From NCBI GenBank assembly GCA_910579615.1, contig CAJTUA010000029.1:1-52086 (forward strand): a stretch of DNA of 52,086 bases, written 5' to 3'. The DNA is from an uncultured Lachnospiraceae bacterium (GTDB taxonomy: Bacteria > Bacillota > Clostridia > Lachnospirales > Lachnospiraceae). Positions within the stretch are counted from its first letter, which is position 1. Each line of letters starts with the position of its first letter. The notes beneath the pieces were generated by a model. That model saw only the letters and a program-made list of their open reading frames with translations. It was not told the DNA's origin and searched no databases. The position numbers were made by a program, and so were the translations under genes. Positions 1-8,650 of this stretch are shown one piece after another.

Positions 1-148
1 TCAGGTATTGAGGGATTTTTTACGGTCAGTGTAACATATGTTTGACAAACCTACAAAAAAACACTAAGCGAAATAACCTTCACCATAAATGCATTGGCAA
101 TAGATATTTTGCCAAACCAAAAGTAAAATCAATTTTTCTTATGGATAG

Positions 149-739
149 TTTCTGATATATAACACCCCTGACAGAAAAAACAGCGGATTTTTCTTACATT
201 ATGCCGAGATGACGGCAGACCCTTATTTTGCGGATTACCGCCCGGAACAATGCCAGCAGGATTTAACAACATTAACGGAGTGGAAAAACCTCTCCACCCT
301 GCAGGATACACGGAAAGTATCCACAATCGAGGAATTTAAAAATATAAAATTCCGCTATCAGATGTCACAGTACAGCGTGGAACAATTTCCTGCCATGGCA
401 CCGGAAGGGGCAACGCAGGTCTATACCTGATGGAATGCGCTGAACAATGATTTCATCCGCCTAAACCAGAATTATCAGGACTATATGCGCGACTTAAACA
501 ACGTGAAGGCGGAAGAAATGATTCAGACAAAGGAATTCCTCGTATTCAAGGATAAGCTCGTGGAATACCTGCGCAATTTTATTAAGGGTCTTCAAAGGAA
601 TGTGGGGGTAATCGAGGAACTTTTGCGGATGTTTCCGGAAGAACCCATAGCGCAAGCTCTTGCAAAGGTAAATAACTATGAAATGTCACTTCCCCGGATG
701 GATGTCGAAATTTCGCGGGAACTCATTGAGGAAAAAACG
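149..739 (+). pseudogene. Degraded DUF2397 (TIGR02677, Wadjet JetA-type) gene
   Basis: One reading frame runs through both halves: a 73-residue stretch from 209, an in-frame TGA at 428-430, and continuation through about 739. Open sequence extends upstream only to a TAG at 146. The segments around TLTEWKNLSTLQDT, TIEEFKNIKFRYQMS and LNQNYQDYMRDLNN resemble the DUF2397/TIGR02677 family. That family is, as I recall it, the JetA component of type II Wadjet (SMC-like plasmid defence) operons with DUF2398, DUF2399 and a TIGR02680 ATPase. The N-terminus is missing, there is an internal stop, and the frame runs into a terminator hairpin, so both ends are lost. No other Wadjet gene is in the window, although the left edge cuts the locus. 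The gene is clearly dead; the family call is from motif memory. Confidence 0.7.
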
Positions 740-743
740 CAGG

Positions 744-784
744 GGGCTGCCGCACGAAAAAATCGTGCAGCAGCCCTGCTTTTT
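744..784. terminator. Rho-independent terminator, probably bidirectional
   Basis: A stem formed by GGGCTGCCGCACGA and TCGTGCAGCAGCCC (one mismatch, A-rich loop) is followed on the plus strand by TGCTTTTT and on the minus strand by GCGTTTTTT. It can therefore end transcription of the Wadjet relic and of the convergent cellobiose phosphorylase gene. Confidence 0.8.
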
Positions 785-859
785 ACTGTCTATGTCATTT
801 TGCGTTGTTTCTAAGCATTGTTTCTATGCATTCTTATCTGTCATTGCTGCCCTGTTCCA

Positions 860-3256
860 TCACATTACCAGCACAACCTCATTGACATCCTTCATATCCG
901 CTGCTGCCACATACGGCTTATCCAGCTTCACGCCGTTGAGATAGAACTCCTTAAATCCACCCTCTGCGCCGCTCTCGTTCTTCACCGTAATATTCAGCTT
1001 CTTGCCACGGAATGTCTTCGTCATCGTCATTCCCTGCCATGTGCCAGGAATCGTCGGGCATACCCACAGGCCGTCAAGGTCAGGGCGCATACCACAGATA
1101 CCTTCCACGCAGCCCACCATACAGGTCGATGCCGTCCCGGTCAGCCAGTGCACATGGGAGCGGCCCTCAAACGGGGATTCCGTGCTCTCGGTGAACTGTC
1201 CGTGTACATACGGCTCCAGCTTTCTCGTGTCAGCATCGTCGTTCTGGGATGCCGGGGAGCTCTCGGTAAAATACTCGAACGCCCTGTTTCCGTGCCCCAT
1301 CAGTGCCTCCGCCAAGATAATCCATCCCTGCGGCTGTGAGAAAATACCGCCGTTTTCCTTTGTGGACGGATTGAACAGAAGCGCCAACGCGCCGTCAAAG
1401 GCATGGTCAACGTAGGATGGTGCCATCACGCGCACGCCATATTTCGTGTTCAGCTCGCGGTGTACGGATTCCAATGCCTTCTCTGCCTGCTCCTTCGTTG
1501 CCAGACCGCTGATGACCGCCCACGACTGCGGGTTCAGCCACATATTTGCCTCCGGGTCATGCTTGGAACCGATTACCTGCCCGTCCTCCTTGATGCCGCG
1601 GACATAGCGGTCGTCCTCCCAGCATTCCTTCTGGATGATATCGCCGAGCTCCTTCTGTGTCTTGTCCAGATATGCGATATATTCCGTATCGTTTACATCC
1701 TTCGCAAAGCCCTTGAGCACCGTCATTGCGTAGTATAACTGCATCGCAACAAATGTGGACTCACCCTTCTTGCCAAGACGCAGGCAGTCGTTCCAGTCCG
1801 CATGCAGTCCGGCAGGCATCTTGTGGTCACCAAGGCGCTCCACCGAGAACTGGATTGCGCGCTTTAAGTGGTCGTAAACGGTGCCCTCCTCCTTGTTTGC
1901 GTAAGGAATTACCTCGTTGATGAAATCCTTGTTGCCGGATTCCGCCACATATTTCCAGACGGTCGGGAACAGCCAGAGTGCATCGTCCGCGCGGTATGCC
2001 GGATGCCCTGTCGCGCGCACGTAGGACTCATCGTCCGGCGTGTCCTCATGCCCTGCATTGTGGTCGTATTTTACAAGCGGAAGCCCGCCGCCGTTGTTGA
2101 CCTGTGCGGAAAGCATAAAGCGAATCTGCTTTTTGGCCATTTCCGGGTCAAGATGGATGATGCCCTGGATATCCTGCACGGTGTCGCGGTAGCCGTAGCC
2201 GTTGCGCTGTCCGCAGTAGGTAAAGGACGCCGCCCTCGACCATGTAAAGGTAATAAAGCACTGGTAGGCATTCCATGTATTTACCATGCTGTTGAATGCC
2301 GCATCCGGGGTATTGACCTGGAAATTCGCCAGTTTTGCGTGCCAGTAGTCCACCAGCTCCTTCTTTTCCTGCTCCACAACCGCGAGGTCGGAATAGCCAT
2401 CCACGATTTTCTTCGCCTCGGACGGGGTGGTCTGGCCAAGAATGAATGCGACTTCCTTCGTCTCGCCCGGCTGTAAGGTCAGAGCCGTGTGCAGCGCGCC
2501 GCAGCCGTTCGTGTTGTAGTTGAGTACGCCGTCACATGCGCCGTTCTCCACTGCCACCGGATTGCCGTATGTATGGTAATTGCCGATAAATGCCGCCTTG
2601 TCGCCGTTGTAGGAAGTAACCGGAGCACCCGCCATCGCGAAGAAGCGCTCCCTCCAGTTGCTGCCTTCCTCGTTCTTGCCACAGTTCTCGTTGATGGTCT
2701 GGACAATCATGTTACCATTCTTAAAATAGGTTCTTGTGATGAACAGCGTGTACTGCAGGTTTACCTGGTCCTGCTCGTAATTGCTGTCGTTCGTGAACTC
2801 CGCATAGCCGAATGTGGAAATTTTGCGCACCTTGTCCGAATTGTTCGTAATCTTCGCACGCCAAACCTCATAGGTCTTGTTCAGCGGCACATAGTAAAGT
2901 ACCTCGGAATGGATGCCCGCATAGTCCGCAACCATATTCGTGTAGGCGGTTCCGTGGTGGCATTCGCTCTTGTATACGTCAAGGGGTTTTGCCACCGGCT
3001 GCCAGGATGCCGACCAGAAATCCTTCGTCTCGTCATCCCTTAAGTAAACATAGCGCCCCGGCGTATCGTCGCTGTTGAAATGATAGCGGATGATGCGGCC
3101 GTTCGCGCCGCTCTTTACAAAACTGTAACCCCCTGCGTTGTTTGAGATAATCGCGCCATAAGCCGGGGAACCCAAATAGTTCGCCCACGGTGCCGGTGTG
3201 TTCGGCTTTGTAATGACGTATTCTTTGTTTACCTCATCAAAGTAACCGTAATTCAT
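860..3256 (-). CDS. Cellobiose phosphorylase (GH94)
   Basis: The product is a 798-residue GH94 glycoside phosphorylase. This family phosphorolyses cellobiose to glucose 1-phosphate and glucose in the cytoplasm (EC 2.4.1.20). The start is the ATG at 3256 (MNYGYFDEVN), preceded by AAAGGAG; the frame opens 22 codons earlier but that stretch has no ribosome site. With this start the second Asp of the DWND motif (GLHADWNDCL) falls at residue 490, which is the catalytic acid number I recall for the Cellvibrio gilvus enzyme. This supports both start and function. The glycine-rich C-terminal region with HVHWLTGTAS and the length are normal for the family. The gene is monocistronic with its own promoter upstream. 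A close GH94 specificity (cellodextrin or laminaribiose) is less likely but cannot be excluded. Confidence 0.93.
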   Translation of the reverse strand: MNYGYFDEVNKEYVITKPNTPAPWANYLGSPAYGAIISNNAGGYSFVKSGANGRIIRYHFNSDDTPGRYVYLRDDETKDFWSASWQPVAKPLDVYKSECHHGTAYTNMVADYAGIHSEVLYYVPLNKTYEVWRAKITNNSDKVRKISTFGYAEFTNDSNYEQDQVNLQYTLFITRTYFKNGNMIVQTINENCGKNEEGSNWRERFFAMAGAPVTSYNGDKAAFIGNYHTYGNPVAVENGACDGVLNYNTNGCGALHTALTLQPGETKEVAFILGQTTPSEAKKIVDGYSDLAVVEQEKKELVDYWHAKLANFQVNTPDAAFNSMVNTWNAYQCFITFTWSRAASFTYCGQRNGYGYRDTVQDIQGIIHLDPEMAKKQIRFMLSAQVNNGGGLPLVKYDHNAGHEDTPDDESYVRATGHPAYRADDALWLFPTVWKYVAESGNKDFINEVIPYANKEEGTVYDHLKRAIQFSVERLGDHKMPAGLHADWNDCLRLGKKGESTFVAMQLYYAMTVLKGFAKDVNDTEYIAYLDKTQKELGDIIQKECWEDDRYVRGIKEDGQVIGSKHDPEANMWLNPQSWAVISGLATKEQAEKALESVHRELNTKYGVRVMAPSYVDHAFDGALALLFNPSTKENGGIFSQPQGWIILAEALMGHGNRAFEYFTESSPASQNDDADTRKLEPYVHGQFTESTESPFEGRSHVHWLTGTASTCMVGCVEGICGMRPDLDGLWVCPTIPGTWQGMTMTKTFRGKKLNITVKNESGAEGGFKEFYLNGVKLDKPYVAAADMKDVNEVVLVM

Positions 3257-3400
3257 ACCTTTGTCTCCTTTTCGATTTCGTTTTCGTTGCCTGTTTCCGC
3301 GGGTTTTCCCCGCTTTTGCCACGCGTTGCTGCGGATTTTGCCGCTTTTTACATCTGATATGTACTTCCGCGCAACACCCCTTGTCATTGCTGACACCCCT

Positions 3401-3429
3401 ATTGTATATGTTTTTTTATGAACTTGCAA
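3401..3429 (-). promoter_or_regulatory. Sigma-A promoter of the cellobiose phosphorylase gene
   Basis: On the minus strand TTGCAA (3429-3424) and TACAAT (3406-3401) are separated by 17 bp, about 145 bp upstream of the ATG. The long leader between promoter and start shows no structure I recognise. Confidence 0.6.
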
Positions 3430-3610
3430 TGGGTTATCTTATTTTTCTTAAAGGTTTTCGTAAAAATTTTATCTAAAGTACAGAAGTGCATCTAACCGAA
3501 TACGCCTTTCGGCGTGGCTTTGCGCTCCCTGCGGTCGCTTCCTCCTACACATCCGCACAGAAAATAAATCCCCTCGCAACTCTCAAAAAGCACGGACAAA
3601 ACAAAAAACA

Positions 3611-3639
3611 TTGACATATTTTCGTCCTGGGCGTATAAT
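3611..3639 (+). promoter_or_regulatory. Perfect-consensus sigma-A promoter
   Basis: TTGACA (3611-3616), a 17-bp spacer and TATAAT (3634-3639) match the consensus exactly. Transcription would begin near 3646, about 195 nt upstream of the PBECR4-like reading frame, and first produce the structured RNA described next. Such strength suits an abundant small RNA better than a low-abundance nuclease mRNA. Confidence 0.85.
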
Positions 3640-3645
3640 AATAAC

Positions 3646-3788
3646 ACAAGGCAGGCAACGGCGTGTGTCTGTCAAAGCGTTGAAGTAAGGGAGTGCGCCG
3701 GCAGGCATTGCCTTACAGAGCTTGCAAGAGGGGTTGTGCAGTGAAACCTCAAACCGGCGTAGGCCCAAGGGCTGAAAGAAAATGCTCC
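3646..3788 (+). ncRNA. Candidate structured RNA leader or RNA antitoxin
   Basis: Between the consensus promoter and a strong terminator lies about 140 nt without a convincing reading frame that can form a compact multi-helix fold. By hand: closing helix GGAGUG (3690-3695) with UGCUCC (3783-3788); second helix CGCCGG (3696-3701) with CCGGCG (3754-3759). Inside it are a hairpin AGGC-AUU-GCCU near 3703-3713 and a 6-bp hairpin GGGGUU (3730-3735) with AACCUC (3745-3750). A further small hairpin near 3762-3773 (GCCC with GGGC) follows. The octamer GGCAGGCA occurs twice, 50 nt apart (from 3650 and 3700), but the rest of a repeat unit is weak. I do not recognise it as a known riboswitch. Position suggests either an RNA antitoxin or a leader controlling the nuclease gene. 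Confidence 0.5.
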
Positions 3789-3818
3789 AAAAGGCTCTGC
3801 CGCAAGGCAGGGCCTTTT
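3789..3818 (+). terminator. Strong intrinsic terminator between RNA and nuclease gene
   Basis: A 13-bp stem (AAAAGGCUCUGCC with GGCAGGGCCUUUU, one G-U pair) closes a GCAA tetraloop and ends in a U-run. It lies 22 bp before the ATG at 3841. The nuclease would be made only by read-through, as in type III toxin-antitoxin loci. Confidence 0.85.
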
Positions 3819-3840
3819 GCTGTATACGGGAGAAAAGGAT

Positions 3841-4444
3841 ATGGATTTATTACAAAGGTGCGCCGCCGTTTTTGAACGGCTGACTGGCTGTCAGTATCGA
3901 TTTACTCTGGGCCGTAAGGGAAAACTAAAAGAGATTATATTGGGATTTAGCGAAACAGATTTTCATCATCTTGCGGGGCTTCACAAACTGAGGGACATCA
4001 GCATTGCCAGAGAGAACCGCCAAACTGTTTTTCGGGATATTTTAGATGGACGTATTACATACCGAACCATAGAAAAAAGTGTTTTTGTCGATGAAAGCCG
4101 TTTGAGGTTAGAAACGTTTCAATTTATCGAAGACTTGCTGGATGGAGAGCAGCTTGTGTTCCGTTTCAACAAAAAGGTGTTGCCTTACTCTTTGATTGAT
4201 GGGGAGTTCTTACTGAAAATGGGGGGACGGGATGGTGCTCAATATTTCTTTCTTATTCATAGATAAAGAGGACTGCGGTAATTATTTTTGCAGAAGTTTT
4301 TTCCCGATAGAACGGACAGATTACACGAAAAATCAGATGCAGTATACACTGCTGAAAAAGGAAAAAATTCATTTGGACAGCGGAAAAATAATTATCCAAT
4401 ATGACCGGCTAACACCGAAAGCAACAAAAAGAGAAGAATGTTGA
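3841..4444 (+). pseudogene. PBECR4-like nuclease-domain gene, frameshifted
   Basis: The first frame (MDLLQRCAAVFERLTG...) contains GRKGKLKEIILGF, DFHHLAGLHKL and FRDILDGRITY. These match my memory of PBECR4, a phage-type nuclease domain of the barnase-EndoU-colicin-RelE (BECR) fold. The frame ends early at 4266, but its natural continuation (FLFIDKEDCGNYFCRSFFP, TDYTKNQMQYTLL, YDRLTPK) lies in another plus-strand frame to 4444. One extra T in the run near 4249-4251 explains the shift. The ATG at 3841 follows GGGAGAAAAGG; an earlier TTG at 3817 lies inside the terminator. If the shift is real, the conserved C-terminal half is lost and the nuclease is dead; a sequencing error is the alternative. 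Confidence 0.7.
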
Positions 4445-4538
4445 GCAGAATTTTTTCGTCCAACATTCCTCTCATCATGTCTGCATATCTTACTGCTATT
4501 CTGCCGCAGGCCACCCGCGCCGGTCAGTCAGCAGGATT

Positions 4539-4725
4539 TTGGGGATACGGGGATTAGGCACGCACTGCACCACTTATGACACAGAAAACCCTTATATGTG
4601 GCGTGGGAGTACGGTTGCTACTATCCTCTCCAAACCCGAATACATGGGGTATACGGTAAATTTCCGCACCTATAAGGAAAGAGCTTACACAGTGCCCCTA
4701 ATTACAAGGCATAAAATGATATATA
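4539..4725 (+). pseudogene. Fragment of a large serine recombinase
   Basis: The stretch NPYMWRGSTVATILSK and PEYMGYTVNFRTYKE matches the recombinase-domain segment of large serine recombinases (TnpX/transposon type), where a W..(S/T)TVA.IL..PEYMGHTVNF pattern is typical. Neither the catalytic resolvase domain nor the zinc-ribbon is present, so it is a remnant of a lost mobile element. It abuts the broken PBECR4-like gene, marking this spot as an old insertion zone. Confidence 0.6.
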
Positions 4726-4728
4726 ATA

Positions 4729-6252
4729 TCACAAAAGACTGTACAACTCATCAACAACCGGTTTGCAGATATCCTCCAACGTGCTTCCAACAAACGGATT
4801 GGACAAATGGGCGGTTTCCAATAATTCCAGATACGATTTACTTCCCCCCGCACTGCACAGCCTCATATAATCCGCCCACACCTGCCTATCGCCGCCTTTC
4901 ATCCTCAAATAAAACTCGTAAGTGCTGACTTGTGCAATGTCGTATTGTATATAATAAAACGGGGTTTCAACGATATGTGTCTGGCGCGGCCAACATTTTC
5001 CCTGCCGGACTTCCTCCAAAGGCACCCTGTTCCAAGGCGTGTAGCGGTTTGAAATATCAGCCCACAATTCGCAAAGCTGTACCCTCGACAAATTCCTGTC
5101 ATACATCTGATGTTCAAATTCATCGATGGCACACCGATATGGCAGATTTTCAAGCTGCTGCATCAAATGATTTCTTATATACTCTTTCTTATGTTCCCCT
5201 ACAAACATATCCAAATAAGGAAACATAAAATGCTCCATTGTTTTGGAATGTATCTCGTTCACCGCCGGGGAAGAACGATGGAATTCATACAACGGCTGTT
5301 TTCTCGCCGCAGTATAAAAAGCAAACCCATGGCCAAATTCATGGACAGCATACCCTGCCTCCATTCCGCCGCCCGTGTAATTCCCGATGATAAAAGGAAG
5401 CTTCTCATATGGTATCATGCAGCATGTAAACAGGTTGCTGCGCTTATTCTCCCTTGTTTCCAGGTCAAACAGCCCCCTGTGCACCATCTCCTCGATATAG
5501 CTCCCTGTTTCATCCGACAAATCTTTCATCATAGTAACAATCGCAGAGACCAACTCCTCCGCATTTGCGGCAACCGCAGGGGGATAGATAAAATCGATTC
5601 CCTTTGCTTTTATATCCGCCACTGCGGGCGTAACATATTTTTGGATGCTGCGGCGAAAATCCGACACTTCTTTTGTTCCGAAATCCCGCCGTCCCCGAAT
5701 GAGGTAGCCCAGGTCGATGTAGCTGTCATAGCCAAGGCTGTCCGCAAGCTCACAGCGGACATCAATCAGTTTCCGGAATACCCCGTACAGCGCTTCATCA
5801 TCCCGGTGCGTATCCGCCATCAATTTTCTGTACTGCATTTTCAGTGAGGATTCTTCTGACTGCAATCTCATGCTGTCCGGATTTTGGGCAGCGCTGTGTT
5901 GGTTAATATTCGCAAAAATCTGTTTCCCAAATTCCCGTTCCAGTTCATCACGGTACCCGGAAGCCGCCGCAATCATATTGCACTCATCCAAAAGCGCATA
6001 TACCTCGGGTTCCTCCCGGTTTTGTATTTCAACTTCCTGCAGGCTATATTGATAATCAATTCCACACAGATGGCGTATGTAAATAATCTCTTCCTGATAT
6101 ATCAGATAATCTATTTCTTTTTTTACATCCAACCAGGCATCCCGGAAGAATGGATAGGACGCGGCGTTCTGCATTTTGTTTTTGCAGTCGTTTATTTTTT
6201 TCTTTACGGCTGCGTAATCAGGTCTTACATATTCCCATGTTGAAAATTTCAT
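4729..6252 (-). CDS. M3 family oligoendopeptidase (PepF-like), internally shortened
   Basis: A zinc metallopeptidase of family M3, expected to hydrolyse oligopeptides in the cytoplasm. The HEFGH motif (in YAVHEFGHGFAFYTA) gives two zinc ligands and the catalytic Glu; the third ligand is the Glu in NEIHSKTMEHF. The start ATG at 6252 has AGGAGG eight bases upstream. At 507 residues it is about 50 shorter than the roughly 560-residue relatives I recall. The gap seems to fall between QYRKLMADTH and DDEALYGVFRKL, where relatives carry a helical stretch of about 45 residues. The frame is intact and the catalytic half complete, so activity is possible. The gene stands alone, convergent with the recombinase fragment. 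Confidence 0.85.
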   Translation of the reverse strand: MKFSTWEYVRPDYAAVKKKINDCKNKMQNAASYPFFRDAWLDVKKEIDYLIYQEEIIYIRHLCGIDYQYSLQEVEIQNREEPEVYALLDECNMIAAASGYRDELEREFGKQIFANINQHSAAQNPDSMRLQSEESSLKMQYRKLMADTHRDDEALYGVFRKLIDVRCELADSLGYDSYIDLGYLIRGRRDFGTKEVSDFRRSIQKYVTPAVADIKAKGIDFIYPPAVAANAEELVSAIVTMMKDLSDETGSYIEEMVHRGLFDLETRENKRSNLFTCCMIPYEKLPFIIGNYTGGGMEAGYAVHEFGHGFAFYTAARKQPLYEFHRSSPAVNEIHSKTMEHFMFPYLDMFVGEHKKEYIRNHLMQQLENLPYRCAIDEFEHQMYDRNLSRVQLCELWADISNRYTPWNRVPLEEVRQGKCWPRQTHIVETPFYYIQYDIAQVSTYEFYLRMKGGDRQVWADYMRLCSAGGSKSYLELLETAHLSNPFVGSTLEDICKPVVDELYSLL

Positions 6253-6640
6253 ATTGCCTCCTTCTCCTTTGGCATGAATTATTTTATATTAACGCCCAAA
6301 CAAAAGAACGTCTGCAACAACCAGTATACATCATCTTAACAACATTTACAAGCACTTTAAAATTTGAGTTTTCCGTTTTTTTACTTCCTCATTTTCTCCT
6401 AAATAAAAATGCAAAAACACGCTACCTTCACTTAATTGAATCACCACAAAACAGCAAAGCAACGAAACAAAGACGCTTTTCCATATGCTGACAGCACATA
6501 AAAACGCCCACATTGGGAACAATATAATTTTTACAGCAAAACCACGAAAAGAAATCCAAATATATTTTGCCGCCAGGCTTGACTCTGCCGTTAGGGAAGA
6601 GTTTATAATAGATACAATGATAAAAAGGTGGTATGACGGT

Positions 6641-7258
6641 ATGGAAAATAATTTTTTGGTTCGCAAGTGGGCGTTGATACGCCGCAATGAGCTGACAGAT
6701 ATTCCAGAAAAATTCGAGATACATCCGGACTTTTTACAGACACTTTCCCACGGGGAGTTTGAAAGTGCATTCCGGGACGTGGGGGAAATGTTTCGCCAGA
6801 TGTACTCTGATATGGCAAACTCCCCTGAAAAATTCGGATTGCCATTATATAAAACGGATGAATATGATTATTTTCCAAAGCAGGCAAGAGAAGCAAGAAC
6901 AGCGCCATGGAACCTGTTCTATTTCATGCTCTGCCTGTTTGCCTGTGGCGATTTTAAGGGGAATGCTTTTACCGTAGACGCAGCGCAAGTCAAAGGGATG
7001 AACAAAACCAGAAAAACAAATCTTTTGTTGGAAGCCTTGTGTGATTATGGCTTTATGCTTAACGGGATAAAAAATTATAATTTGTCGTCTTGTGGGGAAT
7101 TCGAAATGGACTATCCGGATAACCGAAATGTTATGGAGGTTCTTTCCGCCGTTGCCAAAAAAGTGAAAAACACGCAGCTTAAGGACGTAAAAAATTATTA
7201 TTCCGGTGTGATAGCGTTTCGCAATGCATTTATTAGTATTACAGTTGTAAAAAATTAA
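6641..7258 (+). pseudogene. Unrecognised cytoplasmic protein, 3' end cut by IS701-type element
   Basis: The frame begins at the ATG at 6641 (MENNFLVRKW); an in-frame ATG at 6617 is possible. It encodes about 197 native residues of a soluble charged protein with no signal peptide or membrane segment. I do not recognise the family. The last nine codons and the stop come from the left terminal repeat of the insertion sequence starting at 7232, so the native C-terminus is lost. The sequence beyond the right end of the element does not continue this gene; it belongs to a minus-strand operon. Confidence 0.6.
7232..7252 (+). repeat. Left terminal inverted repeat of the IS
   Basis: Twenty-one bases identical to the reverse complement of 8630-8650. 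The repeat supplies the stop codon region for the truncated plus-strand gene that runs into it. Confidence 0.9.
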
Positions 7259-7399
7259 TTTTCCAATGGCAAACAGAGGCGGTTAATTGATGCTTTAATT
7301 TCCATTTTATATACTGGATTCGAAAAGAAAAATCAGGGGTTGCTGCATATATAAAATCGGCTATCATACGCCGTATTTCTGTTTTGCTGATGACAACCT

Positions 7400-8581
7400 T
7401 TATTTTCTCTTTTTTTTAAATTCCGCCATTGTATTTTCATATGTGGATGACAGTTCGGGGAGTCCCCCGAACTGTTCCCTTAACACCGTCAGGAATGCAT
7501 GTGCCACGCAGGATAGGGTGATATGTTTATACCATCCGTCATAACTTCTTACTTCATATTGGTCGAGCCCTGTTTCCCCTTTCATCTCTGCAAAATTCAT
7601 TTCGATTGTCCACCGGGTCCCTGCAGTCCTTACAAACTCCTCAATTTTTGTTTCATTGTCCCCATATGCGATATATCCCTGTATTTCGGGTTTTTCCGAT
7701 ATGCCCCTCCGAAATATCAAATACTTTTTATGTCTCTTAACATTACAGTTTACTTCTACGTATTGCCATTCAAATACTTTTTCGCCTTTCGTCCCTGGGC
7801 CTGTACTTATTTTTACCCATTTATCCCCATCAAGCAATTGTTTTATCTTTTTTACCGGGTATTGTCTGCACCCAATCCACACATACTTTCCCCCCGATAC
7901 TGCAAATATATATTTTTTATCCTTCTCTTCAAGGTACTTCTGTATCCTGTTGTCTGCCCCATACACACTGTCCCCTGCCACCCACTCAAACGGTAGCCCA
8001 CTTTCATATACATCCTTTATCATATCAAGTGCCATCTGTGTTTTTGTCCTAAACTGGTATCTTTCTGGTATCCCTGCTTTTCTACAACGTCCCCTGTCGT
8101 CCGTCCACTGCCGCGGGATATAAAGCCTCCTGTCAATACAACAGAATCTGTCATTTACCGCATAATTCATGAATACGCCAACCTGGCAGTTTTCTATCCT
8201 CCCGGCGGTCCCGCTGTATTGCCGCTGTACCCCTGCTGACATTTTACCCTGTTTCAGGAAACCCGTCTCATCGACCACAAGCACGGCGGTCTCATCCCGA
8301 AATTTTTCATTTACATACCCCCGCAGTACATCCCTTAACTGGTTCGCATCCCATCTCCCACGGTTAATAAACTGCTGTATTTTATATGGTGTGCTTTCCC
8401 CCAGTATTTCTGACATCTGCCATCCGTTTTTTCTCTCGGCCCTGCTCAATAATCCCTTTATATATTTTTCTGCTTCATTCACTCCTGATTTGCTGTAATA
8501 GCATTCCTGTATCTTGTTTTTTAATTCCTGCATTTCTTTTTTTATCTTTTCCCGTATTATTTTTTCCATTTTCATCACCAT
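7400..8581 (-). CDS. IS701-family transposase
   Basis: A 393-residue DDE transposase. VLVVDETGFLKQGKMSAGVQ carries the first Asp, EWVAGDSVYGADN the second, and RWTIEMNFAEMKGETGLDQYE the catalytic Glu region, the pattern of the IS701 group (DDE_5 type). ATGs at 8581 and 8575 are both possible starts. The gene fills the element and is uninterrupted, so the IS may still be mobile. Confidence 0.92.
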   Translation of the reverse strand: MVMKMEKIIREKIKKEMQELKNKIQECYYSKSGVNEAEKYIKGLLSRAERKNGWQMSEILGESTPYKIQQFINRGRWDANQLRDVLRGYVNEKFRDETAVLVVDETGFLKQGKMSAGVQRQYSGTAGRIENCQVGVFMNYAVNDRFCCIDRRLYIPRQWTDDRGRCRKAGIPERYQFRTKTQMALDMIKDVYESGLPFEWVAGDSVYGADNRIQKYLEEKDKKYIFAVSGGKYVWIGCRQYPVKKIKQLLDGDKWVKISTGPGTKGEKVFEWQYVEVNCNVKRHKKYLIFRRGISEKPEIQGYIAYGDNETKIEEFVRTAGTRWTIEMNFAEMKGETGLDQYEVRSYDGWYKHITLSCVAHAFLTVLREQFGGLPELSSTYENTMAEFKKKRK

Positions 8582-8629
8582 TTTTCTATAATTAATTTCT
8601 TTTGTTTTATTATATCATTTCCTCCTATG

Positions 8630-8650
8630 TTTTACAACTGTAATACTAAT
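8630..8650 (-). repeat. Right terminal inverted repeat of the IS
   Basis: Exact partner of 7232-7252. It also supplies the last codons and TAA stop of the small membrane protein gene reading in from the right. Confidence 0.9.

Larger units (their letters stand above)
7232..8650 (-). mobile_element. IS701-type insertion sequence, intact, 1419 bp
   Basis: A perfect 21-bp inverted repeat (starting ATTAGTATTACAGTTG; left copy 7232-7252, right copy 8630-8650) brackets one full-length transposase gene. No target duplication is visible (left flank ends ATTT, right flank begins TCAA). The two flanks carry unrelated truncated genes, so the element probably joined a deletion or rearrangement after insertion. 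Confidence 0.9.

Noticed and set aside
818..3043. Long plus-strand open frames opposite the cellobiose phosphorylase gene
   Set aside because: They are antisense shadows without ribosome sites; the minus-strand frame has the catalytic motif, full length and a promoter.
3690..3790. GTGCGCC at 3694 resembles the 5' end of a group II intron
   Set aside because: No reverse transcriptase and no domain V-like hairpin follow; the RNA ends in an intrinsic terminator after about 170 nt, so a group II intron is not supported.
3646..3818. Known riboswitch in front of the PBECR4-like gene
   Set aside because: I compared it by eye with the consensus blocks of FMN, cobalamin, glycine, THF, c-di-GMP, ZTP and SAM elements as I remember them; none fits. 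It is left as an unnamed structured RNA.
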